This document shows positions 46,676 through 58,429 of a stretch of DNA of 64,000 bases, in pieces. The stretch is from contig OY855906.1 in the NCBI GenBank assembly GCA_963693305.1, forward strand, positions 4,602,001-4,666,000. The letters run 5' to 3'. Source of the DNA: Meandrina meandrites (Eukaryota > Cnidaria > Anthozoa > Scleractinia > Meandrinidae). The notes under the pieces are model-generated. The model did not search any database. It saw only the letters and a program-made list of their open reading frames with translations, and was not told where the DNA came from. Each line of letters starts with the position of its first letter. Position 1 is the stretch's first letter. The position numbers and the translations under genes are program-made.

Positions 46676-49600
46676 TTAAACAGAATCATCTTGTGATATT
46701 TTGATATTCTCCGAATATTTGGCAATTCCAATAACACCGTAGGCTAAACAAGCCCCACTATTACCAGTCCTGAGACTCAGTTCATGTCCTCCTCTTCCAA
46801 GATCATCTACACCTTCAAAAACCTGTAGAGCGATGAAAAAGACGTTTTATCAAAAGCTTATTACACACAAGCAAGTTTTCCTTGACAAAATTCTTAAAAA
46901 TACTTGTTCAAGCCAAAGATACTGACCGCTAAAGTGCGACCTATCACAGAATGTTCTCCTGTGAGTGACACCACATTATCAGTAATGTTCACTTCAGCCT
47001 GGCCTTGACTGTCAGCTTCAATGTTACCAAGGTCTCCAGCATGTCTATTACACAAAATACAAAACATGAACAATACTTAATCATTCAAGCACTTCACTTA
47101 AAAGGCATAAACAAAAGTTCCTGCAGCTGTATATGCTACATCATGAATGATAAATTAATTAATGGTTAATATGTATTCAAGAAAAATATTAATGAAATTT
47201 ACAATCAATTTATTTTATAGAGATCAGCTATATTATAGCAATAACCCAATACACTGTTCAAAATAACAATCACATTGACTGACTTAATTCCTAGGTCTCC
47301 TCTGGGAGAATAGGGCCATACAATCATATCGAAGTTCTTATTATTTTGCTTAGTCTCAAGTGTGCAAAGAAAGATAAGATGCTAGCAACTTCATGAAGGA
47401 TATAATTTTTTTGTCTGCTCAGTTAAGGCTGGTTTTCACAAGCAATGAAGACACAGTTGTAATCAGAAGTGTAAAGATTCGCAATCTGAACAGTAGAAAT
47501 AAAAGTGAAGGAGTCTTTCACATTTCTTTTCTGCTTATGACTCTGTCACTATGAACCAGTGAAAACTAAATTGTCGGAGTCACAAAGAGAAGGGAAGTAC
47601 TTGGAGGGCCTGAAAGCTAGTGCTGTGATTGGTTGCTTGTGACTCTATTGACCTAGTTGCCACTGGATCATAATTATAAGCAATGGGGTCATAAGCGGAA
47701 TGATTTGGAAGTGAATGGAAATGTTCTGATTTTTCTGACTCTGATTGTGTTGAGCTTAATACTCCAATTTTTTGTATTTTTACTATGTACATCATAAATG
47801 CTCTACTTGCAAATTAACTCTGAAGTCCTATGACTCCATTGTTAGCGAAAACCAGTCTTTATGAATGTAATACTTGTATGACCAAGTGCAATCTGACCAT
47901 TATTCAAAAGGTGATGGGTTGGACTCCCATTGGGTTCTAAATTTCCTTTTTCTTCTGTAGCGCCATGGTCATGACAATTAAATACAGTTACTAATTGAAG
48001 GGGCAAGGGCAAGAATCACAGATTGAGTTTTTGGCGAAATTGAAAATTGTCAAAAACAACTCCAAAACTCGCATGTGGCTTTGTTTACATGTGTTAAACA
48101 CTGTCCTGCATTTATTTTCGCTAGTTTGAGCTTGTTCTTGGAGAAAAAAAGAAGAGAAAATTACTATTAGCGAATCATTGTTCCAGAACGAATCTAAACG
48201 TTTATGCTGGTTTCATTGTTCGGAGTAACAAAAGGTTTTTTGTTTCTCTTCCTGTTTTTGTAATTCAGTTGGGAGATCTGGAAAGCAAATATTGTGACGT
48301 AAGCTTTTCGCGCGCAAAGCCTCTTCAGATTTTAATCGGACAAGTCGAATGCTCACCTTCGCGCATGAAGTGCACTTCTCTCCACTGATTCTCGCTTATT
48401 TGACATATATTTGCGCCCGTCTGGTGGTAGAAGGACATCATAAAGTCTGAATACCCGCAAGATCGCTAGCGAGCCTCAAAGAAGCGAGGTTCGTTTGTTC
48501 CATGATCGGGACTCTGATTCCAGACGGAAAGAGTTTAAACGCCCTTCTCTTCCAAAGCAAGTTCACCTTCGTTTGTTTGGGCTCATTTGCCATCATTTGG
48601 CGTGTTGAATGTTTGGGAATGAAGACTGGCTTTTAGACTGAGTCTATAATTTTCTGTTGAATTTTGAGCGTAGGACTGTCCGTGTCGAAGAAACTCAGGG
48701 ATATCCCATAATAATCTTTAATGCATTGATCGTGATTATTGCGTTATTTTTGAGCGTGACTTGACAGTCGAGCGAAAGGCGTGGCGGCAAAGTCAGTCTT
48801 CATTCATTTCACGTGTGCGAAACGCGGCTTTCGCGATATATTCATAGTATGCGCGCCCAAAAAGAACAGAATAGGAGCTTACTGCAAGTCAAGCGGAATG
48901 AAAATCAACCGTTTAGATTTTGTGAGTGCACATCATGGAATTCCATTGATTGCTTCATCGCTGTCTGTCGAGAGGAATGAAAGGACAAGACTGAACCCGG
49001 GCTCGCATGTAAGTTTTTTGTTTGTTTAAGCTGACTTGTTCTTTTCCATCGCTTTTCCAGCCGGCTTAAATTCGATTCAGTGTATTCATAACATGCCTGT
49101 AGGAGAAACAGCCTATTCAGCTTAAAACTAACTTCTTTTGTGTTGTCTGAAAAACCCGTTTTATGAAACCAGACTTTTACTGCCATTTTCGAGCTACCGT
49201 GAACGGCTAACTTTTTAGCCCGTTTTCTCACGATCTAGCAAAACATTCATTAAGTTTGTCTAGACAAACTGTCGCGTTTTGCAAGTGAACCAAAGATCAA
49301 GATCGCTGTCTCAGCATTTACCAGAAATATAAAGGCGCCATTTGCTGTCGACATTCATTGAAGAAACATAAAACGTCGACGCAAAAGTTTTCGAAACCTG
49401 TGTTTCATGACCAGATACACACAGGCTGAGTTGCCAAAACTTGACATGTTTACGCTCCAAACGCGGCGGTTTGTCTAGGCAAACTTAAATGCTTTACGCG
49501 TGAAAATTCGCGGAAAAAAGTTCGCCGTTCACGGTAGTTCGAAAATGGAAGTATCTTTTTTAGTGAAACGGACTGAATTTGCTTTGCTAACGGCAGTGTT

Positions 49601-52167
49601 ATTCACAAAAAATAATCATTTCGCTTAGCGAAATTTACCGCTGAGAAATTTCGAATACGTTTTCTTCCGTAATGATTTTGTAATTCGTCGCGCAGACAAA
49701 GCATAAATGGCAAGCGCTTTGCTGATAGCATCACTAAATTTCAAAGCCTTTTGCAGCATCAGAGTAGCATCTACGAAATGTCACATCTTGCTCTTTTTTT
49801 ACTTTTCCAGAAAACAGTGCATGAGAAAGTTTTTTTCATATACCGTAATAGTGTTTTCTTTTTTCACGGATTGCAAAACGTTCACTCTCTAGACACTAAT
49901 CCTTGACTTTATTTAGATACCAACTCATGCCATGCAATTCAAAAGAAGAGATTTCTTTATTTTTGCTAGGATAACCCTATGCTAACCCTAACCTTACCCT
50001 AACCCCTAGGGTTAATTTTTGTAGAGTTAAAACAGTAATCGGTTCAACTTCGCTGATTTCATTGTTTCGCGGAACAAAAGGTTTCTTTCGTCAAAGTCCA
50101 GTTTTTGCATGCGTAATTTTTTGGAAACAAGGCAGACAACAACGGGAAAAAATACAGGACAGTGTTTAACACACGTAAACAAACTCGCATGCGAAATTTG
50201 GAGTTGTTTTGACAATGTTCAATTTCGCCAAAAACTCAATCTGTGATTCTTGCCCTTGCCCCTTCAATTAAAAGATATTTTGCTAAACTTATAAACCACA
50301 TCTTGTTTTCTTACCTGTCTTCATCTTCTGGCCCTCCATGGCTTCTGTTTAGTGGATTAAAGTGAGCCCCAGCACCATTACCACCTAAAACACATTCACA
50401 ATTGAAAAATAATTCAATTCACTGGAACAACTTCCAACAACAACAACTTCTGAGAACCTTAACCACAATAAATATGCAATTACAATACCATTAGAAATGA
50501 TGAAGAAATTGTTTAATAAAAACCTTGCGATATGTCCCCAAATTCTAGAATATGGATGCCATGATGTCCTTCTGTTAGTCCTTGTAACACTCCTGTGATC
50601 ACACAAGGCCCACCAGGGTACTAAAATAAAAAATTACCCAATCAAAAAGCATTGAGAGACATTTCACTCACAAAGGACATAAGCAAGCAGCACTGCAATC
50701 ATGTCCCTGTCCAAATAATGGTATTGTCACACTCCCCCATTGACAATTAACACTGGTATCCATTGATCCACAAGTTTATTTTTATGTCTATACATCACTG
50801 ACAGAGCTCTTGACCAGTTTGAACTGGAAACCTGGAGATTTTCAAACAAACTGGAGGATTATATTTCTGTTGAAATCTGGGAATTCTCTTAAAACCAGGT
50901 AATTTCGAGGGGCAGGCTTAGCAGGTGTACATGGCAGTGAGTCAAAGTACAGACCAGGGTGCATTCCGCATAAATCCTATGCCGAAGATACGCCAAGGGT
51001 TTCAGAATTCCACGCCAAGCGCCTGATAAGCGGCCAAAATCCTACGCCGTTTCGACGAGGAATGCTGCTTTGCTACCAGCTTTCTTGCTGCCGTTTAGCT
51101 GCGAAAGAGAGGGCAGAAGACTCTGGTAACTTTGCCTCACATAGTCACGTAGCAACTGATATGCCAGCACCAGTAGGAAAGAATATGCAGGCCAGGGTTA
51201 CGCAAAATGTCATCTTCACCTCCCGCCGCTATACACCAAAAACTCTGATCTCACGACAATACGCCGCAAAATTTTAAAACCCACGCCGAAGATCTTCAGC
51301 GTAACCTACACTAAATGCATCCTAGTGTACAGGTTCACCTAGGGGGTTAATACTAGGTTCACAGATAAACAGATTTGACCTTAACAGGTGCATGGATTGT
51401 GGCTTTTGTTATAAATTGCACATTCATGGATTTCAAGAATATGGAGTACCATGGATCAGATGAAAATTTTGGCCTGGTGTCATTCTGGACTCTAGCGACC
51501 AGAGTCTTCTTCGATCTTATCTTGGAAGATTGAAGAAGACTCTGCTCGCAGGGCATATCCAAATACGTTCTTATCTTCATAGGAAGATTTAAGAGAAATC
51601 TTGTTAAATAACTGACCGTTTATATGCTCAAATGTTAATTATTGAATATGACCCTTGAAAACATGTCGAAAACAATAAAAATACAAAAGTTGGGATTCCA
51701 AAAGTCAGAATAATTATGTGGCATAATTTCCGCCAAAATGTAAACAGAGGTAAACCGCTTAATACGGGTTTGACTCTTTTATGGAATTGATCAATGATAA
51801 ACTGATAAATCTAACGCAGGTGTTAATTTAATTAAAAGCTGAAGTGCCGCCTTTAATAAATTGAATGAATGAGCGGAAGGAGGTTCTCTCGATCGCAGTT
51901 TATTGCAAACTTGTGTTTAGGTAATTAATACATGTTCATTAGCCTTCCTTGAAAACATTTTATAACTAATCGATTTCAAGACATTGAAACTTTACGGCCT
52001 CTTTACCTGGCCTTGTTTAGAAACAGGAATAACTGACAACTTTTGTGTACCAGAATCAGTAGCTATCAGTTCTTGTTTACCCACTTGAAACGAAAGCTGC
52101 TTACCTCTTGTGAAAATGTAACTGATCCTTGCACATCACCAGCTAAAAGACATACTGCACGGGCCAT
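46676..52167 (-). CDS. Cu/Zn superoxide dismutase paralogue with degraded copper site
   Basis: Five exons: 52105-52167, 50524-50620, 50315-50384, 46927-47044, 46676-46822, giving 164 residues. The fold is clearly SOD1-type: [60 protein letters not shown]. The zinc ligands are kept (H61, H69, H78, D81). Of the copper ligands, the second His of HxH is Leu46 and the H120 equivalent is Phe118. The disulfide cysteines are Gly55 and Tyr144, and the active-site Arg is Cys141. A 12-residue tail after the usual end is extra ([12 protein letters not shown]). The frame is intact with good splice sites, though exon 4 uses a weak donor (GCG|gtcagt). It is therefore probably expressed, but unlikely to dismutate superoxide by the classical copper cycle. 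A structural, chaperone-like or zinc-binding role is inference. It sits 1.8 kb from the canonical gene in the same orientation. Confidence 0.88.
47993..50274. mobile_element. Foldback element about 2.3 kb, in intron 3 of the SOD paralogue
   Basis: AATTGAAGGGGCAAGGGCAA at the left is the reverse complement of the right end. The following AGAATCACAGATTGAGTTTT, CGAAATTGAA and AACTCGCATG words are also mirrored, giving arms of about 130 bases. Inside the arms a block (TTTCATTGTT..AACAAAAGGTTT) is found in the same orientation at both ends (about 48215 and 50057). No transposase is recognisable, so it is non-autonomous. Confidence 0.75.
49972..50015. repeat. Short interstitial telomere-like tract
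   Basis: TAACCCTATGCTAACCCTAA, then CCTTACCCTAACCCCTAGGG: five degenerate copies of CCCTAA, the metazoan telomere unit. It is inside the 2.3 kb foldback element. Confidence 0.7.
51501..51543. repeat. Hairpin
   Basis: AGAGTCTTCTTCGATCTT and its near-perfect mirror AAGATTGAAGAAGACTCT face each other with a seven-base loop. It is in the first intron of the SOD paralogue. A looser inverted pair surrounds 50955-51330 (ATGCCGAAGATACGCC / ACGCCGAAGATCTTCAGCG). Confidence 0.6.
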
Positions 52168-52454
52168 AATCAGCGACAAGCCAGCAGTGTTTACAATATT
52201 TGCAGCTTCACCTGCACTCGGATCGACTTGCACTGCAAAACAACTTCGGCAAGCCGCCGCCGTCGCTGGACTCGCGGAGGCAAGATAAACACACCGCTGA
52301 CACACAAATAATGCAGGTCCTCTATCCAGATCGAAGCTTTCGGGCAGCGGGGGTGGAGGAGGGGGAGGGGGGGCAATAACCCTGCACCCCGTCGCTCACG
52401 TTTCCACGATGTGAGAGGGGACACAAAAGAAGTCAACTTGTGGCCAGTCTGGTA

Positions 52455-52635
52455 GCAGGAGGTTTCGCTACTGTTTTCGCTCCCAACCGAGTTTGCACCC
52501 AACTTCAGAGTACACTTACCGCGTTCACTCCCAAGTACGCTTACTATCTAGAATATTTCTCGTTCTTTAAGCATGAGAAAAGCGTGACTACGTTAAAGAT
52601 CGGTGGGGACGAACTCAGTTGGGAGCGAAACCTGC
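52455..52635. mobile_element. Inverted-repeat element, copy 2 (same family as 8633)
   Basis: It has the same GCAGGAGGTTTCGCT start and GGGAGCGAAACCTGC end as 8633-8789, plus about 25 extra bases near the left end (CTACTGTTTTCGCTCCCAAC). It lies about 300 bases upstream of the SOD paralogue start codon, so it may overlap its promoter. Confidence 0.8.
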
Positions 52636-52811
52636 ATCATTCGCCAGTCTTAGTAGCGGGCCGAGGCACATAGGTAGGGCTTGGGGGAGGAATAAGGTTG
52701 TGGTAAGTGCATGGAAACGGAAAAACCCGGAGTCGAGGATGATTCCCAGGGGATGATTCCGCATTCACTCAAGGAATTGGGTGAAAATAGATCGGTCCCA
52801 GATCACGCTCA

Positions 52812-52893
52812 GCTCAGTTCACTGTAGCCTGCGTTGCAGACGAAACTAAACCCCGGACTATACCGGGGCTTAGTTTCATCTGCAACGCAGGCT
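52812..52893. repeat. Stable hairpin
   Basis: TAGCCTGCGTTGCAGACGAA, then ACTAAACCCCGG, is mirrored by CCGGGGCTTAGTTTC and TCTGCAACGCAGGCTA, with a short loop (ACTATA). Arms are about 36 bases with two or three mismatches. It lies between the two SOD genes. Confidence 0.8.
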
Positions 52894-53947
52894 AAGTTCA
52901 CTGGTAACAACGGCTAACACCGTTAGTTATCCAGTCTGGATGGGGAGGAATCATTAAAAAAATCTTACAAAGCTACATGGTTCAAAGTAATTGTTGCATG
53001 CAACTGGTGAACAAATTTCATTTTCTGGTGGAAAATGGGTGGGGAATCGGAAATCCAAAATTAAAGTCCAGCCTGGCTCCCACATGAGTGGAAGGGTGGT
53101 GAAAATGTGATAGCCAGGTGAACGCAAGCTTTGGTCAAACAAAATCGATACACACTCTCCTTTGGAGGAAACTTTCCCCTCGTAAATCTAATACAGCTTC
53201 CATAAGTATCCTAGCTTGCCAGGCCAATCGCCTACAACCAAATAAAGCTGCCACTTGTACGGTTATGCCCATATTTGTAATTGCTATGCATGCTCTTTGC
53301 AATGCATGCTGGGACCTCGTGCTTCCACGAGCGGCCATGTTGATTAAACATGTGTTGTGTTAAGTTCTGAGTTCTTCCTACGGATACTACACCACTAATT
53401 GCCCCCAGTTGAGCCCCTTCTGTGCAAGGGCTACCAAATGAATGTTACTTTTATCACATTAAAGTAAGCTATTGTAACTTAATTTCCTTCAATATTGTTA
53501 ACATGTTACCATTGTTTATTATTGATCTGAATAATTGTTTGATTTCAATTTAGAAAATTGTAGTAAAAAGTTAAATTTTATTTGATTATGATTGCAAATT
53601 ATATTTTAAATTGCGATAATTTCAAGTATTTAATTATTAAATAATGTGTTAAAGTGTTAAGTAATGGCATTTATGGAACCTTTTCTCTTTTCTTCTGTTG
53701 TTGCTCTTTTTTGCAGAAACCACACAAAATCTTTGCAAGTTAAAAGCTGTGGTTATTTGCCAGAACACCATGCAGTTGCTATTGCATTTCTTCAGCAAGC
53801 CGCAAGAGAAATGAAAACTTTAACTTCAACTTTATTGATTACTTAGTACATGTCTCTTGTCAGTTACTAATGCAGACTTTCAGTCTGATGGCATTAAAGC
53901 CACATGTGCACTAGTCTCTCCAGTTGTCAACTGACCAGGGGTGCTCT
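52894..53947. other. Intergenic region between the two SOD genes
   Basis: No gene recognised. It should contain the 3' UTR of canonical SOD1 (a reversed AATAAA occurs near 53831). The promoter of the paralogue would lie between 52168 and this stretch. The 53450-53660 part is very AT-rich. Confidence 0.45.
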
Positions 53948-56900
53948 TTACTTGGTAATGCCAATCACTCCACAGGCAAAGCGTGCTCCAGCATTGCCAG
54001 TTTTCAGACTCTCCTCATCACCACCCTTTCCCAAGTCATCTTCTTTGGCATGAACCTGATTAGTAGTGAACCAGAAGTTGACAAATAAGAAAAAGGTTTT
54101 GGGAATAACAGAACAAACAATTACCCGACAGTGAACCTACAAAGAATTAGCACTCTATGGCTGACCTAGGGCAGGTGCTGATGGGGTCACCTTGCCTCTT
54201 TGTTAAAAAATGTAGCCCCTTATATAATAGCCTGGCATGTAGCTGCTGGGGCAAACCAATTTTGCTAGTCCAAAAGAGTATTGTAGAAGTGAGATGTGTC
54301 TGAACTTTTGCAACGACTAGTTCCATATTTGAAACATCCTCATGTTGCCGCAAACTGCAGGGCTTTCAATTAGAACCAGCACCTGCCTGAGCTCCAGTGG
54401 GTAATTTGAGGTGAATCACCAACTAAATTTTGCGAAGGTCGATCTGTATAATAGTGAGGTGTCTACAGCTTCTTATGTCCCTCTCTGGCAGGTGGCACCG
54501 CACAAGGGCAGCCGCCAACTTAAAATCTTATTGAAAGTACTATGACAGGCCAGTTTGTTTAATGACAAACACAACTTCTGGACTTTTCTTTTTTGCAATA
54601 CAGTGTTGGTAGGCAGGCCCTGAGGGTGAAGTCTGAACCCAATCATTTAAAAATCTCCCAATATGAATAAAAGGAAACAACTTGTTAGCTGTAGTTAAAG
54701 AGAATTCATTTGACGCTCACTTACCACAATTGTGCGTCCAACAACAGACTCACTTCCAACAATAGAAACAAGTCTATCTGTCATGTCAATTTTTGCTGTA
54801 CCATCACTCCCTGCTGTGATGTTACCAAGATCCCCATAATGACTGTACAAAGATAAAACAAAAGCCACATGCTAACAGTTAATATAAACTATTCCTCAAG
54901 AATTGACTAAACCACACACTACAGTATAGCACAAAACCAACTTTACAACTTGACATCTTTCTGGTTATAGGAGGAGCCAAAAAGGCAACCAAATTTTACA
55001 GTGGGGGTTTCAAAGCGAGAGTTCAATCAGCGAAATTCATAATGTAGTTCACCTCAGTTTTCCTAAATTATAATTTACTGTTATGGGGGTCACACAGACA
55101 AAGTTTATTATAATCAATCACAAAGCAAAACGGGAACAATAGATTCAAACACTACTTCAGCCAATGAAATGTCGAGTACAGAACAATGAAATTTCAACTT
55201 GTTCACTTGTGTAGTTTATGTTGAATAGAGTGTTAGCTAGTGTTGACTTTTTAGTTTAAGAATTATAGTTTCAAATACTTCATAAATGAATGTCGTGCAC
55301 ATGAGCAAGAACTGATTTAAAACTGACTGACAGGAATATCAGTTATTTTTTCAACACTGACTTACGTACAAGATTATTGTGCAATAGACTTTGTTTCTGA
55401 AATAAAATCGCTTCCTTTGCTTGTCAAGCTGTTGGTCTTGGAAGATGAAGAAACCAGTAAAGTGCTTGATAGGGCCAGCTGTTACATGTATGAACTGCCA
55501 GCTCTTTTAAGCACTTCACTCAGGTTTTGCATATTTTTTTCTGAGAAATAATTTAAATCTGCCATACAATTTGCCCAAATGGCCATTGCATTCTTCAATG
55601 CTTTATCACTCACTTGCATGACACGACATTCATTTCTGAAGTATGTAAAACTACTCAAATTTTTAAATCGAAAGAGCCAACACTAGCTAACACTCTATCT
55701 GACATAGCTACACAAGCTTCACAAGTGAACAAATTGAAATTTCATTGTTCTGCACTCTACATGTCATTGGCCGATGTAAAAAATGTTCAATTATTCTATT
55801 GTTCCCATTCTACTTAACTTTGTGCTTGGTTAACTTTGTCTGGGTGACCCTGGTAACAGAAGTTCCACTGTAACAATCTTTGAGACAGAACTGCTAGATA
55901 ACCTTCTGGATGAAGGTAATTAGTCCTTGTTGAATAGGAAAACTATAAAGGACTTAACATTTTCCAGCAAATTACAAACTAACATGCAAATTGTCACAAA
56001 CTAAAGACATTTTTACCGTATATCATCATCTGGACCTCCGTGAGTTTTATTTGTAGGATTAAAGTGGGGGCCTGCACTTGTACAACCTTAAAATAAAAGA
56101 AATTAAATATGCACTGTCCACTATCCATGGATATGTAGTAGCCATATGCAAACCATTGACTCCACCTTCACTCTTCCCTCACAGATTTCAGTAAACTGCA
56201 CTTGGTGTTAAGTCAAACTTTAGACACTTTCCATCAGGAAAAAATCCTAAAATTTTGGTTGGGAACTTTTGTTTGGTGAGGATGTGTTCAGTCCATCAGA
56301 GTTTCACTGAAGAACCTGTCACTTTGATTGAGGCATGAAATCTGGCATGGCCATGAAAACTCAAAAGACCTGAAATGTGTGAAAAATACACTAAACAAAT
56401 AGGATGCCAATTAACTTCCAACTGGAGAAATGGGAGTACCTTTTTACAAGTTCATTAAAGCAAACTGAAAATATGCTGATTTCTAAAAAGAATCAGATAG
56501 ACCCTGACCTTTTCTTAATTATTTTATGTTTTGTGGAAAATAAAATAAGCACAAGTCAGTATGTAACCAATGCAAAGAGGTTCCAATTTACCAGAAAACA
56601 GGACTGGTGAAAATGAAATACTTCTGGCTCGATCTCTTCTTAGAAAGAACAAACATGTAAATTAACAGAACTTTGGTGAACAAAATCAGAAATCCTACCA
56701 TTTGTGCCATCACCAAACTGGTGGACATGGAATCCATGCTTTCCTGGTGTAAGACCCTCTACTTCCCCAGTAATCTTACACACCTCTCCCTCCTGTATAA
56801 AGTTCATAGGTTTAAGGTTAAAGTACTGATCCTAAATTATACCAAGAATCTAAAGTGCCACACGGCCAATAAGTGCTACAATCTTGAATAATTGAAATGG

Positions 56901-58257
56901 AAAGTTAAGACCACCCTCCCCTTATTTCAATGATATTAAAAATGGTGCATTTTGGTCTTAGTCAAATTCATCATTGATTCCAGGGAGGGGGGAATGTTCA
57001 TTTCTCTTTCTATTCCATCCAATAATGTAGTCCTCAACATATAAGAGCTAGGGGCATTATTGCCCCCCCCATGGATAGGATGCTAGTCCACTGCAGGTTC
57101 CTCCCTAGTATTTTTACAGGTACCATAATGATTCGATTTAGCGCCTGGGGCACTTATTTACTTTTGACACCTCAAGGGAGGGCGCTTATTCGGGACAGGG
57201 CGCTTATTTAATTTTTTTGAGTAACAACCAAATGTTCAAAAACAAAACTTCAATAAATATTAAAATCATTAACAATAACAGAAACTGTAACAGTAACAAA
57301 TTGTTGAAGTTCAATTACTTTTAAAAGAATATTATTCATTTTAGCTGTAACAAATATACATGTACGGTACGGTGAATGTTCATGAGTCGATCTATTCGAC
57401 GTCGATGACTTCAGTGTCAAGAATTGGGAATGGGGGAGCTTATTAAAAAGGGGGCACTTATTAGAATGGGGGCGCTTATTCGGAAGGGGCGCTTATTGGA
57501 AGGAGGGCGCTAAATCGAATCATTTCAGTAGCCCTGACAACATTTTAACAACTGACCTGTGGGTGATGAGGGGGTTGGCCTAGGGGAAGATGCGCAAGTT
57601 TTCAATTGCTGGCTTGCAACTGACGTCACGGCAGCCATGCTGGGGGACAACAACAAAGCGTTTTCCTCCGCTGGGAACTAAACTTTTTTATCATGCAAAT
57701 TCTGCGAAAAAGTTTTTTATTGTTTTGACCACCAACATGGCCGCCTTGTCACGTGGTTGCAAGCGATCAATATTGACGGCAGGTGAACATCTCATGTGCA
57801 TGGTAAAATGTTTTATAAACAGTAAGCTTTCTATACATGTATTTGTATATAACAATTCTCTGAACAAAAATTACACAAATTATCGAAATTAGGTAAGCTT
57901 TTTCTCAAGGCTATAAATAAAATGAACATGACGTGGTGTTGTCAGGGGGTGTTGTCCAAATTTATTTTTACTCAAAAGAAATTGCACAAATATGTAACCG
58001 CCTGCCAACTACGTGAAAGCAGAAACTTTATAAGCAATAGCCTCGCTGAATTCAGGAAATAGTTAAAGATATTAACTTTGCCCGGATATTAACTTTGTTG
58101 CGTGCTAAATACAGTAAATAGCAGACGTGTTCAGCTGTACATAAACGAAAGATTGGAGAGAGCGAATGGCATATGCAAGCCAACTTACCTGTTCAAAGTG
58201 GATCACACCCTTCACAGAGCTGCCGTTGGGCAACAAAACGCAAACTGCCTTTGCCAT
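53948..58257 (-). CDS. SOD1: Cu/Zn superoxide dismutase, canonical
   Basis: Converts superoxide to oxygen and hydrogen peroxide in the cytosol. Five exons: 58189-58257 ([18 protein letters not shown]), 56699-56792, 56017-56086, 54725-54842, 53948-54055 (stop TAA). They join in phase to 459 bases, 152 residues, one less than human SOD1. Every catalytic residue is present: copper ligands H45, H47, H62, H119; zinc ligands H62, H70, H79, D82; disulfide C56-C145; arginine R142. Recognisable motifs are [33 protein letters not shown] and [14 protein letters not shown]. No signal peptide. Four exon junctions have the same codon phase as in the paralogue downstream, which shows tandem duplication. Confidence 0.96.
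55086..55849. mobile_element. Foldback element about 765 bases, in intron 3 of SOD1
   Basis: GGGTCACACAGACAAAGTT at the left and AACTTTGTCTGGGTGACCC at the right. Further mirrored blocks are AACAATGAAATTTCAACTTG / AAATTGAAATTTCATTGTTC and GAGTGTTAGCTAGTGTTG / CAACACTAGCTAACACTC. Each arm is about 160 bases. No coding frame is recognisable. Confidence 0.85.
57128..57523. mobile_element. TIR element about 396 bases, in intron 1 of SOD1
   Basis: ATGATTCGATTTAGCGCC (57128-57145) and its exact reverse complement (57506-57523) bound the element. Subterminal GGGCGCTTATT words repeat on both sides (57180, 57201, 57470, 57488). It is non-coding. A possible second small element follows at 57598-57778 (TTGCAACTGACGTCACGGC / GCCTTGTCACGTGGTTGCAA). 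Confidence 0.8.
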
Positions 58258-58429
58258 ATTTTATCAGCTTCGACCTCACAAACAGTTGCAACACCTTTTC
58301 CTTGCAGAGCGAGCGAAGAGATAATCGCGAGCGCGTGTTAACATAACACGTGACCTTCTTGTCAAACTCACAGAGGAACCTGGGAAAATAGCCTGCGTCT
58401 GCTCTCGCAGGCTACTGGGAAAACGGACA

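Noticed and set aside
57590..57892. 100-codon plus-strand frame
   Set aside because: It runs over a probable repeat with inverted ends and shows no domain.
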